From: Rhexocercosporidium sp. MPI-PUGE-AT-0058 | Taxonomy: Eukaryota > Ascomycota > Leotiomycetes > Helotiales | Direction of reading: 5' to 3' | DNA length: 64,000 nucleotides | Assembly (NCBI GenBank): GCA_020746875.1 | Contig: JAGTJL010000008.1 | Coordinates: 2,046,001-2,110,000 of the forward strand | In this document: positions 48,801-60,600 of the stretch, in pieces | Position numbering within the stretch: the stretch's first letter is position 1 | How the letters are laid out: each line of letters begins with the position of its first letter | Made by a program: the position numbers and the translations under genes | Notes under the pieces: model-generated | Told to the model about the DNA's origin: nothing | What the model saw: the letters and a program-made list of their open reading frames with translations, nothing else | Databases searched by the model: none

Positions 48801-50829
48801 GTTACTCTAATGCTCTGACCTTAAAAGAGGTGGAAAAGGTGTCAGCGTTCAACAATTCCATGGTTGACGTACAGAAGAAAGCTCTTGCAAAAGCACTTGA
48901 GGCCGAGAAGCAAGCCAATGCTGCAAAGGCTGAAGCTCTTCGCAACGTCAAACTCGCTGAAGAAGCAGCGAAAGCGAAGTCGATATTCCTTGCCAATGTG
49001 TCCCATGAGCTGAGAACGCCGCTCAATGGTGTTATCGGGAACTCGGAGCTTCTCAGAGATAGTGAGCTGACCAAAGACCAAGCGGAGATGGCGGACTCGA
49101 TTCGTGTCTCGGCCGATTTGTTACTTACTGTCATCAACGATATTCTGGATTTCTCGAAGATGGAGGCCGATAAGATGGAGCTTTATATTGTTGCGTTCAA
49201 GGCCGATGAGATGATGCGCGAAGTATTTCGCTCTGTGTCTTACAGCAATCGAGACAAGAAGAACGTCAAAAATGTCGAGATCCTACAGGATATCAGCCTT
49301 CCTCAATGCCTCATCTTCGGCGATCCAGTCAGGCTTCATCAAGTCCTGGGCAACCTGGTCTCCAATAGTCTCAAATTCACCGAGAACGGGTCAATAACAA
49401 TCGGTGCAAAGACTGAAATTGAGACTGCGGACGAGGTTAAATTGACTTTCTGGGTCAAGGATACTGGCATCGGTATTCCACCCCAGCAGTTGGTAAAGCT
49501 ATTCAAGCCATTCAGCCAAGCAGATGCCAGTACCGCTAGAAAATATGGCGGCAGTGGTCTCGGCCTCAGCATTTGCAAATCGCTTATTGAATCGATGATG
49601 GGTGGGAAAATCGAGCTGGAAAGTATTGAAGGCCAGGGAACACTCGCCTGGTTCACAGTAACATTCCCCAAAGCAAAGGAAGCATCCGCAGGAGATTGTC
49701 AGAACAGTATAGATCAACATGATCACATGTCATCGCGGAACAATGATTCCAATGGGTCATCGACACCGTACACGCATTTCTCTGATGTTGAACGTGAGGA
49801 ACTGCGTATCTGCATCGCGGAGGACAATCCTGTCAATCAGAAGATTGCTGTTCAGTTCATGCATAAGTTGGGTTTCAAGTATGTCGATGCGTACGACAAT
49901 GGGCTTCAAGCTGTTGAGGGCCTGAGAGCCAAAGCGAAAGAAGGGAAACCATATCACATTACTCTAATGGACGTTCAGATGCCTGTACTAGATGGCTATG
50001 AAGCGACCAAGTTGTTGAGAAGGGATCCGATTGATGCCGTTAGAGGAGTTCTTGTGATTGCTATGACCGCCTCCGCTATTCAAGGCGACAGAGAGAAGTG
50101 TTTGGAGTCGGGAATGAACGACTATCTAGCCAAGCCTGTACGATCGAATGTGCTGAAGAAGAAGCTGGATCAATATATTCTTCAGGTATGACTAATTCCC
50201 GTACATCAACCTGCATACAGGTACTTACTGACTTCACCTAGCCCCCAGTCACAGCCCCAAATCTTGACTCAGACGCGAAGAGAATAACCAACAAGGTTCT
50301 CAGAGAAATGAACGGATCAAGCTCTCCCACATCTCCTGATACATCAGGATCCGCTACCCCCGTCACGGCCTCAACGTCACCCTTGCCAGATCGCATAGAG
50401 CCGTTAGTCGAAGAACGAGCCTTACCGCCCCCTCTCCGCGAGCGCCAACCTCCTGCCAGACTTCGTCAACTTAGCCGCACGCGGACCGCCGAGAAGATCC
50501 CAATTGTAGACTCCATTCATCTCGACGGCTTTAGCAAGATCGACACCGCATCTACATCGTCATCAGCAATACATCCACACGACGAGGACCAGTCCCCGAA
50601 AAGCATACCGAGGAAGCCTATTGGTGGCAGAGAAAATAGCGTGAAGGTCAATGATCGAGAAAAGGAACGGAAGACCAAGGCGGATGGTGAGACGTTGGTT
50701 ATTGGTAAATCGCCATCACAATCGTCGGGAGGGCGGGAAGAGAAGAGGGGTACTTCTCCTGGTGTGCCGAGGAAACCTGTTGGTGGTGGGGTTGCGGGCG
50801 ATAAAGGCAGTGGGAAGAAGGGGAAATGA
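42842..50829 (+). CDS. Hybrid histidine kinase with N-terminal kinase-like and AAA domains (group X, Chk1/Mak2-Mak3 type)
   Basis: Six exons: 42842-42975, 43029-45343, 45401-46679, 46726-47186, 47322-50185, 50242-50829. Total 7,641 nt, 2,546 residues, introns 46-135 bp, all phases joining. The domains in order are as follows. A protein-kinase-like domain spans about 100-390 and has HGEIRGDAF and INFGSG instead of HRD and DFG. An AAA/STAND ATPase follows, with Walker A GAAGLGKS (Lys600). Next is a long helical TPR-like region to about 1700, then GAF (about 1720-1900). HisKA has its phospho-accepting His1958 in NVSHELRTPLNGV. The HATPase has N box near 2063 and G boxes DTGIGIP and GGSGLGLS (2111-2145). 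The receiver (2224-2351) has Asp2280 in LMDVQMP, and a disordered 195-residue Ser/Pro tail ends the protein. Relatives sense oxidative and other stress through the Ypd1-response-regulator relay. No membrane segment is seen, so it is probably cytosolic. The first ATG is one of two adjacent ones. Confidence 0.94.
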
Positions 50830-52369
50830 GAAAGGTAAATGTGATGTGGTACTTTTCGGATGTCTCTTTGATCTAGTAGGGGACATAATAGCTACTCGCC
50901 CGCGAGTAGGAGGCTTTTTTGCTTTGTTCGCTATGATTACTGCCCTGAAAGAAGTGCGATGTCGACCAAAAAATGGAGAAGAGACGTTGCGAGTCTATTG
51001 TGATCTTTGCTTTCTCATTAGCGTGGGCGTTTGGATAGGACTGGTTTGAAATGATTTGGATTGAGAGATCGAGTGATTGGGCTGGGTTGGTTTAGTGGGA
51101 AGGGTTCCGGTTGGGTTTCGGTGCTGTTCACGTATGCATTGGGATGAGGAGGGGGAGGATTGATACCAGATGACGGGACGGGACAAGATGAGATGTATGT
51201 TTATTTTCCTCTTGATATGGGTTGGTGATATGAGATTAAGACAGAAGAAAGGATTTGTGAGGGGGGTAAGAGGGGGAACGAAGGGGTGATTTATTTGTGT
51301 ATAGATGGGCATTAGATATGTAGCTGCTGGATATGTATCGTATTCCAAGATCTGATTGAGGCCTGTACTTGACTGTAGTTGGTTTTATGTGAACGATGTG
51401 ATAGCGAGTTTTGTTGCAATTCTCGGAGTTACGGTAAATCAACCCCTTCTTTTCGGTAGACCCAAAATTCTAAGAACCTCATATTCAAGACTAGATGTGT
51501 TGTGTCTTTTGAATATCTGGTATCAGAAGATTAGAAGATGTTTTAAGGAGCCAAATACTGCTGTTGCGTCTCTATTCATTCCGATTTAAACCCATCTATT
51601 GCTATTGCACTTCTTTGAAAGTCATCTCTTAATCGACAGATAATTATGTTACGGAACATGACAATTATCAGGGATATCCCTCCCAATAATGATCAATTAG
51701 CCGAGCCCCTTTTTGCTGGTAAACAAATAATCTAAAAATGTACTCGCCTGGAAGCAAAAGGTGTCGTGCGGTGACTTCTCTCTTTAATTACAGTCATGAT
51801 GAAGCAAAATTCCTTGTGGATCCAATCAAAGTTACAGTATAATCAATTTAGAATAGTAGCATTTGCGAATCCAATCATCATTTTAATTAGGGTCCCGGCA
51901 GATCTTACTACATATCCTTGATTATTATCGTTTTCGTCTGTGCTGGCATCCTTTGATCTTGTTCCTATAAGCTTCCATGTTTTGCAGTGGCGTGGTTTCT
52001 TTGGGTTTCAGTCTCTAGATGAGTACTGTCGGTATCAGTTCATACTTTTAAAGGGATGCTGCATTGCTGTGAGGTGTGGGAGGACATGCATGGAAGCGAA
52101 ACTCTTTGACTTGCTGTCGTGACTTTCATCCATGTCGTTATCTCCTCATCGTTATGCATATTCTGAGGCACAGCAAGACAATACTTAAAAGCCGATCGAT
52201 TTATTGTTTCAAGAAATGTTTAGATATTTACAGAACCAACAGCTTTTGAACTTAAAGATAAAGCACGAGGCCCACTTCTCAGTACATCAAATACGTGTGC
52301 ATCAAGCTCGACTTGAACGCAGAATCTCCACCTGCAAACACGAATCCAAATAGTCAAATTTCTTCTGCC
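50830..52369. other. Intergenic region
   Basis: About 1.5 kb, G-rich just after the histidine kinase stop and AT-rich after 51590. No gene or element is supported. Several small open frames are present on both strands but lack composition or splice support. Confidence 0.4.
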
Positions 52370-52841
52370 ATGGACCCCGATAGCTTGATAGGCAGAGATG
52401 TCGATACCATCATGAACCCGATGACTCGCCTGTCTCTGCACCCCAAGCAACCAGCATACCCCGGCAAGGATGATGATGCAGCGATGCAGTCGCTGTGCGT
52501 AATCTCTTATGATTACCTATGCCCCTTTCCCCCTTCCCCAACGTATCTTTTTTTTGTCCCCGAAACCAGCACTACTCAGAATCGCTGATACTTCTGTTTC
52601 TCGCAGCATCCACGCCCTCGAAACCGCCCAAGCAGATCGCATCCGCCTCGTAGCCGCTGCGGTCAACACCCAGCAACGTCTCGATGCTCGAAATGAAGAA
52701 TGGAGGATAATTTATAGGCTAGGTGATAGTCTGGCTATAAGTGGTGAGGTGAGAAGCGTTTGGCAGGGGTGGGTGGACCTTTTGAGGTGGGAGATGGTGG
52801 TTTCGGCGGTGGAGGAGAGGTTGGGTTTGGTTGCTATTTAA
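52370..52841 (+). CDS. Small unrecognised helical protein, two exons
   Basis: Exons 52370-52494 and 52607-52841 with a 112-bp intron (GTGCGT...CGCAG) give 119 residues. I chose the ATG at 52370 for its strong GCCATGG context; the frame is also open to an earlier ATG at 52295 that would add 25 residues. The N-terminal 45 residues are polar and the rest helical with regular Ala/Leu/Arg spacing (HALETAQADRIRLVAAAVNT) and several Trp (SVWQGWVDLLRW). I do not recognise the family, and there is no signal peptide or membrane segment. The clean intron with polypyrimidine tract before the acceptor favours a real gene. Confidence 0.6.
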
Positions 52842-53681
52842 GTTGGAATTTTTGAAGGGGAAGTTGGTGATGGATGAGGGTATGGAGATGGAGAATCTTT
52901 ATTAAGCCTTACAGGTGGACTCTTATTTTGGAGTTGTTTTGGATTTAGTTTGCTTGTCTGGCGAGGAAGGCTGTCGTGTGTTTACTTCGACCTCGCTAAG
53001 GCGGAGGAAATGGGAATAAATGATCAACACTTAGACAGGGAGAAAGAGCTATACACACTCCTGGTATCACGTTGTGGCCGGCTAACTTCTCTTTACACAC
53101 TACAAGGTCGCTGAGGGCAATCGGAAGAGAGATTTTCGAGCTTGGCGCACATGGTTAACCCCCCGCGCTGCATACTCAACGACCACACCCTCTCATCTCG
53201 ATTACTATGATCACTGATTGATTCGGGGCAGGCAAGAAAGTAATCTACAGACCCGAAATGGCATTCAATCATTCGAAGTTTGGTTGTCAGGGACCTCGAA
53301 TTAGCTGATCCCTGGAAGTCTTTCCATAGAAAAGCGAACTTTGCCTCTCAATGTTGTCCAAGTGCTTCTGCTCCTCTCGGCACGAGATTACCACTCGCTT
53401 GCCATGACGTTGAGCAAGGACGAGGCTGGATGAGACCGGCTTCTAGCCTCGCACGCTCATCTTCGCGTCAAGTCTCTCAGGACTGCTCTCGCTGCTTTCT
53501 CATTCACCCTTTCATGCCACGCTGCCTCCTCCTCGTGCATGTACTAAAGTACACGCGAGTCTTTGTCCATGATCATCTTCAGCTCTCAATAAGTACAACT
53601 TCGATACCCAACGCACTACAGCGCCAGTAAGAATGGCTTCTACAAACCAGACCAACACGCCCCTCCGAGTCCGCGGCAACA
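52842..53681. other. Intergenic region
   Basis: About 840 bp, no supported gene. The frame 53280-53630 (+) overlaps what is likely the leader of the next gene and has no recognisable content. Confidence 0.4.
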
Positions 53682-54129
53682 ATGCCAGCTCCTGCTATCG
53701 TCAATCCGTTCCTTCGAAACTTCCCACCTCTTGATGCCACTGTACTCACCAAGAAGTTCACCCCCGAGGAGGTAGATATGGCGCTGATGTAAGAAAACCA
53801 CCCTCCCCTTATTTGACATAGCACGGCTTCGATTCCACAAGCACAAACGCTACTTACTCTACTGTCATAGGATAATGCTAATGAACCTATCCATTAGTGA
53901 ACTCACCATCGAAGCCGCGTGGGAAAATTGCCAGAAGAAGCTTAAGGAGGCCAAGACGGCAGCACAGTGAAGCAAGATCCGACGCAAGGAGATGCACGCG
54001 GTTAACACGGCTTCGGAGACGGCATACACGCAGAAGGCTCAGGAGGTCTTGGATGGGCGTATTCGTTTGTTGGAGTGGGGACAGGAGTTGGGAGAATGGG
54101 AGGAGAAATATTGGTTTTCTAGACTCTGA
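53682..54129 (+). pseudogene. Small gene interrupted by in-frame TGA
   Basis: Exon 53682-53788 (starts MPAPAIVNPFLRNFPPLD) and exon from 53871, joined across an 82-bp intron (GTAAGA...TCATAG), run in frame to a TGA at 53968-53970. This gives only 68 residues. The same frame then stays open for 52 further codons to TGA at 54127-54129. The helical, charged character continues through the stop (IEAAWENCQKKLKEAKTAAQ before, KAQEVLDGRIRLLEWGQEL after). A CGA-to-TGA transition would explain it. It could be a recent nonsense pseudogene, a gene truncated in this strain, or a natural 68-residue protein. No family recognised, and no splice donor near the TGA would remove it. Confidence 0.5.
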
Positions 54130-55018
54130 TATGTTGTCAGCGAGGCGGAAGATAGGGTTGTTGGTAGGAGATTTTATGCATGCTTGTAGGTGTGCAATGC
54201 TGCATGTTTCCTATCTATCTTCAATAGAACTCTATCTACTACGGATTGGCTGTGTCTTAGGTGTTTGACTTACCTAGACTGCTATGCCCAGCCTCTAGAT
54301 TCCTAGACATGTGAATCCCAACTCACGTCTTTAATAAGACTACTTAGTATCTAACCTTAGAACAATCATCGAAACTGGCCAATAAAATTTGTTCCCATGC
54401 AGTCTCAACACCCTTTAAGCAATGTCAAGCCTTTACAGAACTAGAGATTCCGAATTTGGAAGCAAGAACTAGAATCAACAAATCTCCTCGTCAGCAATTG
54501 CGAGAGACAAGGTACAAGCAACTACATCAGTCTTGGGGGCGAAATCCCCTGAAATACTCGTATAATTAATCTTTGAGATAATTTTGTCCTGCCCTTTACC
54601 TATATAAGCTTTTGTTATGCTTTTCATTACAAAAGGGCCAAGATTAATTATAGTACCCCGCACTTGTGCACCGGGTGTTACCCCGCATTAAGGCACATCC
54701 TATCCGAGGAATCAACAGGTTCTCTCGCGATGACATTTGAGACTTCAGGGAATTGTGTTATGTTAAACCGAGGCTAGAATCGGCCCTAAGACGTGAGAGA
54801 TATAAGTTACACAAGGTTGAGCCTAGTTGATGTGAGATAGACATGCAAAAGACGTGACACTTAGGGCAACGCATAACAACCTAGTCTTGGTCTACAGCAA
54901 CCCCACCTGGTTGAAGGCAAGTGAGCAATTAGGTCGAGAGTTCTCTAACCAAATACTACTTCAAGTCACTCATACTTAATATCTAATGATCGTTCCCTGA
55001 TTGGAGAGAGGTACAATC
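54130..55018. other. Intergenic region
   Basis: About 890 bp, AT-rich between 54330 and 54660. A 63-codon frame on the minus strand (54663-54475) has plausible protein composition but no start context, partner exon or family match, so it is not called. Nothing else is supported. Confidence 0.35.
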
Positions 55019-56431
55019 ATGGTATCGATAGAGGAGCGCTTCAAGACTGCGATTGCAGAAAAAGACATTCCAGCAATAATTGTGGCGGCTAGTGATTCGA
55101 AAGGTACTTTCCACAGTATAAAGATATAATCAGTGGTCCACATACTCACATGGAATAGGCAGACTCAAATATGTCAATGCATTCGGACCACGTTCTCTCA
55201 AAGAAGGAGCTCAAGCCGAACCTCTCGCTCCAGATGCAACACTCTGGCTAGCATCATGTACCAAGCTGATGACTGCCATCGCAGCAGTTCAATGCGTCGA
55301 ACGTGGCCTATTCACGCTCGATGAGGATGTTACCCGCCTTCTCCCTGAGCTGAACGAGATTGAGATCCTGAAAGGGTTTAAAGATGGAACAGAGAAGCCC
55401 ATCTTAGTGAAGGCTACTAAGAAAATCACTTTGAGGTCAGCTCATGTACGAATATGTACAAACGGCATTAACAATACTTCCTCAGGCATCTGCTCACGCA
55501 TTCCTCGGGTATCGCCTACGATATCTTCGATCCAATGTTGACACGGTGGAGAGCTTCCCGAGGAGAAAAAGCCTCTCTCGGTGCTGGCTCGTTGATTCAT
55601 CGATGTACCGTCCCCCTTTTGTTCGAGCCTGGGGAATCCTATGCATATTCCAGTGAGATCCAATTTGCCTCCAAAATTAACAACGATTAACTTGAGTGCG
55701 TAGCTGGCTTGGACTGGGCAGGTATGATGATCGAGCGTGCCAACGGGATGTCTCTTGGGAAGTATATGCAAAAGTACATCTGGGACTTACTTGGCATCAA
55801 GAATATGACATTTCATCTCGAAGAACGTCCGGATATGCTCAGACGTCGTGCAAGTACTAGCGAGCGAATGGGAGGTATTGATCCGAAATTCGGTACCCCA
55901 GCTGATCCATCATCCAAGATCCAGAATTGTGCAGATGGTTGCTCGATCTGGTGGCCAGATGAGGGCGTTCTTGATGATTCGGGAGGCGCAGGGGCCTTTG
56001 GGAGCATTGTCGATTATCAGAAGATTCTCCACAGCATCACGGCAGGAGATGGGAAGCTTCTCTCCAAGAAGATGAACGATGAGCTGTTCCGCCCACAACT
56101 CGGCGATGGATCTCAGAAGCGGCTGATGGCTCTTTGCACTTTCAAAGAAATCAACGATATTGATGGTGCTACACTTCCCATAGGAACTCAGCTTAACTAT
56201 GCTCTCGGGGGAGCTCTTTGTATGGAGGATATGGAGGGGCGAAGGAGGAAGGGAACAATGTATTGGGCTGGCCTTCCGAATCTGTACTGGTTTGCGGACA
56301 GAGAGACTGGCATCAGTGGAATTTACGGGAGCCAAGTCCTTCCTCCAGGAGATCCGAAGAGCTCTGAGATGTTCAAGCAGTTTGAGATGGCTATGTATAA
56401 GGAAGTGAAGGAGGATGGACACAAGTTGTAA
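55019..56431 (+). CDS. Beta-lactamase/transesterase-fold serine hydrolase (LovD-like)
   Basis: Four exons: 55019-55103, 55159-55435, 55486-55652, 55704-56431. Total 1,257 nt, 418 residues; introns 50-55 bp, GT-AG, phases join exactly. The nucleophile motif S-x-x-K is present as Ser61-Cys-Thr-Lys64 (WLASCTKLMTAIA). A Tyr-containing second motif follows (GESYAYSTGLDWAG, Tyr173/Tyr175), which occupies the place of the class C YxN motif. RHLLTHSSGI and a late WAGLPNLYWF block complete the family look. Length is close to the LovD/EstB group (about 400), which includes esterases, class C beta-lactamase relatives and polyketide acyltransferases. No signal peptide, so probably cytosolic. Substrate cannot be told from sequence; no polyketide synthase lies in the window. 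Followed on the same strand by a reductase-like gene 386 bp on. Confidence 0.87.
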
Positions 56432-56817
56432 TTTCAAGCTTGTAAGCGGTTGTGAGGCTGGAAATGAGACAAAATACCCATTGCTCCTGCAAAACCTCAC
56501 AAAATCTGTGAATAGAAGGGTTCCGATGCGATTGAGCCCCATACACGTTACTAAATCTTGGTGAGAGCGAAGAACTTTCGAGGCGACTGCTTCCGAAAAT
56601 CTTTTGGTGTAGGGAAAAGGTCGGTCTTGGCACTCGCCTCTCCATCCGCCGACTTCAGGCTTTCGGCGTTCATCAAACCACGGCTCGACATCAACAATGT
56701 GAATGATGTGAAAGATATATATGTATGAGGATATGGCACACTGCCAATTGCCTGTTCATCCAAACACGAAGTTCCTGGTTTATAACTACCTCATCTCAAC
56801 CTGCAGCAGATCACTCG
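56432..56817. other. Short intergenic region
   Basis: 386 bp between the serine hydrolase and the Rossmann-fold gene, same strand. It must hold the first gene's 3' end and the second's promoter. An upstream in-frame ATG at 56725 would extend the second protein by 31 residues that do not fit the family; not adopted. Confidence 0.45.
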
Positions 56818-57666
56818 ATGCGCGTTCTTCTCCTCGGCGGAACTGGAAATCTTGGGCTTCGATGCACTCCCGCGCTGATTGCCCATGGCCACCTGCTCAC
56901 CGTCTATGTTCGAAATCCCTCGAAGCTACGCTCTCTGCTATCGACCGAGTTGCTCGATAGCATTAATGCGGTCGTTGTGGGGGATGCGACGAATTCTGCG
57001 GGGTTGAAGAAGGCACTCATTGACCACGATATCGAGGCCATTGTAGACGTCGCTGGGAACCAGGTCCTGCCATGGAAGGAATACGTATTGCCGAAGATCG
57101 CGAAGGCCATTGCAGATGCAGCTCTTGCTGTAGGAAAGGAGAGAGGCAAACCGTTGAGGATATGGGTGACCTCCGGATTGTTCATTATGAAGAAGCCGGG
57201 AACCAACGCGACGATCCAAGATAAGTAAGGAACCCCTACCTCTCGATGATATTCTGCGACTGACTGTTACCCTTTCAATAGCTTTCCCAAACTGACGATG
57301 GCCCAGCATGAAGCTACACGCGCAGTCATCGAACAATTTGCAACGGCAGATTTAAAATGGTCCATAATCGCTGTCTCGGGGATGACTCCACAAAATCCAA
57401 AACAAGGTCTCTTCCAACCCCTCGAAACTCCTCAAAAGCACAATTTACTTGCGAGTGCCACGACTCTTCCCGCTTGGCGAACCTCCTGGATAGAGTACAT
57501 ACCTGCCATCGGTCCATTCATCTACGGCATCTACATGGCATTGGTATACTATCTCACAGAGTATGAAGCCATGGCAGATTTCCTGGCCGAAGATCTCGCA
57601 ATTGGGAATGAGGAGTACATTGGCAAAAGAGTAGCAGTCATCAAAAAGAGTAAGAAGATCGTGTGA
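56818..57666 (+). CDS. NAD(P)-binding Rossmann-fold protein (atypical SDR/NmrA-like)
   Basis: Exons 56818-57224 and 57282-57666 with a 57-bp intron (GTAAGG...CAATAG) give 263 residues. The ATG at 56818 places the dinucleotide-binding GGTGNLG right at the N-terminus (MRVLLLGGTGNLGLR), as expected for atypical short-chain dehydrogenases. Other family-like parts are VRNPSKL after beta-2, VVVGDAT, and IVDVAGNQVL. The usual YxxxK is not evident, so catalysis is uncertain; the protein may be a regulator or a reductase with a divergent site. A hydrophobic stretch near residue 215 (IPAIGPFIYGIYMALVYYL) could lie against a membrane. It is in tandem with the LovD-like gene, which hints at but does not show a shared pathway. 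Confidence 0.83.
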
Positions 57667-60600
57667 GTGAGTGCTAGGCCTTGAGACATGTGGCTCGCGG
57701 GATCAGCATCTTGAGTGAGGTGGAATTAAGGTTGTGTTGGCGATCACGATCATCTTTTCCTTATTCGTGTCAGCAGTGGTCTCACTGCCATGTGGCATGG
57801 CAAGGTTCAGTACCAATGTGTATTCATTTTGATTTTGCTATTTGAGCCTTTTATGTTTTGTCCTGGGCACAGTTGAATGGTTCTCATTTACATCTATATC
57901 GGAGACGGTAGTGTCCCCTACTCCTGATCCAAAGTACATTCCTTTCCATGAATGCGATTGATATCCCTCTCTTTATATACTTTTGGGCCCCGTCAAGCCT
58001 GCTGATTGGATGTTGCCAGTTGTACCAAATGAATTATCCGTTCCCATTTCCAATCAGACAACTGTATGCGCAAACAACGCTCGTAATGAGCTATCCAGCA
58101 GGCTTTGTTGATCAAAAGGTTGAATCATATTTCGCAGGTGTGGGTGCTCAAACATACTGAGCACACTGAGCAAAATGTGAACCCTCGAACCAGCCACCCC
58201 TCTAACATTGAAAATTGCAAAGTCTCGACGTCGTATATAATTCATCTCTCACTTTTCTTTACCGATTTTTTTCCCCGCTACATACATTACGACCGTCAAC
58301 TACTCTTGATTCTTGTCGTTTGAACAAGAAAGATTATTTGGAGGCTAACGTGGACAGAGGACCTCGTCAGTCCCCACCGCTCCTGGTCAATGATTAGGGA
58401 AACCCCGAATGGTCTGTTATGTGTCCATTTCTCCATGTCGAGCATTTCACACTTTTTATTTCTTGTTTTGATTATTTCAGACAGTCCGCTACGTCCTTCG
58501 CTTTTGGAGTACCAAACTATTCTCAACCCGTGCCACCAATATCAAGGCAGTCATCGAGGTGCGCGCTCTCTTTTATGTGGGCTCACCAGTGCTGTCACTT
58601 GGAAGCACGAGGGGTTCAAATTTAAATAAGCTTACACGCCACGTAGCTCCGTGGGTGGCCTTGTTCACTTCATAGTTATATCACTTTGAAATCGAGGGTG
58701 GTATGGCTGGGCCTGAAGGCTACTCATCCCTTTCCGATACACATCTCGGCGTCAACTTGATACCATATTCACCGAAGACCTGGGAGGAGATGCATGTTTG
58801 CTGAAACGTACGCATTTAGCAATTACCTAGCTTCAGAATATTAGAAGTCGAGGTCGGATCCATTAGCGCCCGGCAAGAACGGATAGTTCAAACGTGAAGC
58901 GCTTTACGTCTCGGTATCTGAACGGGACGTTCGTACTCACTACTCACCAGTGCACTTCTAGGATGGCAAACGTATCGGGTACATCGCTTTGAAGATTGCT
59001 GGTCTCTCTAGAAGGTCACTTCCTGTACTATCTACTTGGGTGGCATCGGATAATTATGCAGTCCTTTGTTGCCATTTCAGGCTTCAATGCCACGATACGA
59101 AGATACCGAGTCTCCTTCCACTATCTTCAATCATCCAGCAACAACAGTGCGCAGTCTAGAAGCAGTTTTTCCTAACTTCCGAGCCGTGGTGATATCTGAA
59201 GCTCAGAAGCAGTTTCCTGTTACGGTCTTACGAGAACGAATCTGATCCACTCCAGTTTGCCGGGCTATCTCGCACAATTTACATCTTCTTATCCATGCTC
59301 CATGCCGTAGAACTTTCCAAATCGCAATACTGCGTCAGTGCGTTCCGGTAGTCGACACCAGGTCCTGATCAGCATCTGCTAAATCCGTCAAACCACAAGG
59401 CGCTTCTTAAAACGCTGCGCTATTACTTTATGTTATCCATCCGTCCAGTTGCGGCCGCACAAATCATATAGTGCTCACATCACCAATCCAGCACGTTTCT
59501 CGTCCTTTTATATTGAGTTCTCGGCACACCACTGTTGACATTTCCCGAAGCGGTGGTTCGTCCCTGAAAGACCAGATGCACAACTCGTCACGTACTGTAT
59601 GTCAGCACGGCACAGTATTGCACAAAACGGCACAAGTATGCGTGCATCTGCTTCGAGAAACGATGATGACTCGACTCAAGGACCACTTGATTGATTGCTG
59701 AATAACCGCGGCTTCATCACACTTCTTCGCACCTGCTTTTCCATATTACTGCCCCATTGCCAGCTCACAAATCAGACGAACCAATCATACATCACCCTTG
59801 TTCTCCCCCTGCGTCACCCTGTCCAGTCTTTCGACGAATTGGGCAATTCGCAGCCTCGCGAACAACAATCTAAATCCTGGTAACGAAGCAGATTAGAAAG
59901 TACCTATAACGGCATGCATGTTAATTTCCCGCACGCAACTTTCCTCGCATTCTTTCCGCATCTGAACCTGTATCGCACTGATTCCTGGCCGTTTCGTGGG
60001 TTTCCCTGTCTGCCTTGTGGCGGAAAAAATTCCTAATACATATTCGGCCTGCAGCCTCGTTAATTAAGGCAAGTGTGCTCGCATCGAGGATGCACACGAG
60101 AAGTTAATCACTCGTCTTTTTCATCTGTGTACTAGCTTCCAAGATTTCACAGCTTGAAAAATTTTCGTTCCTTGTTTCTGTAACAGTGTCACACTGCACA
60201 GTGCAAGAATGTGACCCTTGGCTCGCGGAGATGTTGTGCCATCGTTTGCGAGTATCGACTGAGGCTGTTTGTGATTCCACAGCTACGAGCCGTATCTCCA
60301 CATTTACTCTCTTTCCAACTCACTAGGCAGCCCTTGAGGTCCTGTCCGAGCCATTGGAATGAGTGGAAACAAGGCGTTCGAAAGAACAGCTGAGAAAGAA
60401 AGCACATATTGTGCTCATGGACAATACATTTCTTCATATGAGGAGGTGGAGGTTTTCGCTGCAGTGTCGAATTACAAAAGTCCTAAATGAAGCATAGTCT
60501 GTTTGGTTTGGTTTCATTCTAGCTGCTAGAAACGTATGATGTGTACATTTTCTTGGTAAGCATGCTAGTGATATTTTGATATTCCTCTAAAGGTTGCCGA

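Noticed and set aside
54475..54663. 63-codon minus-strand frame with plausible protein composition
   Set aside because: No start context, partner exon or family match. It could be a fragment, but there is too little to call.
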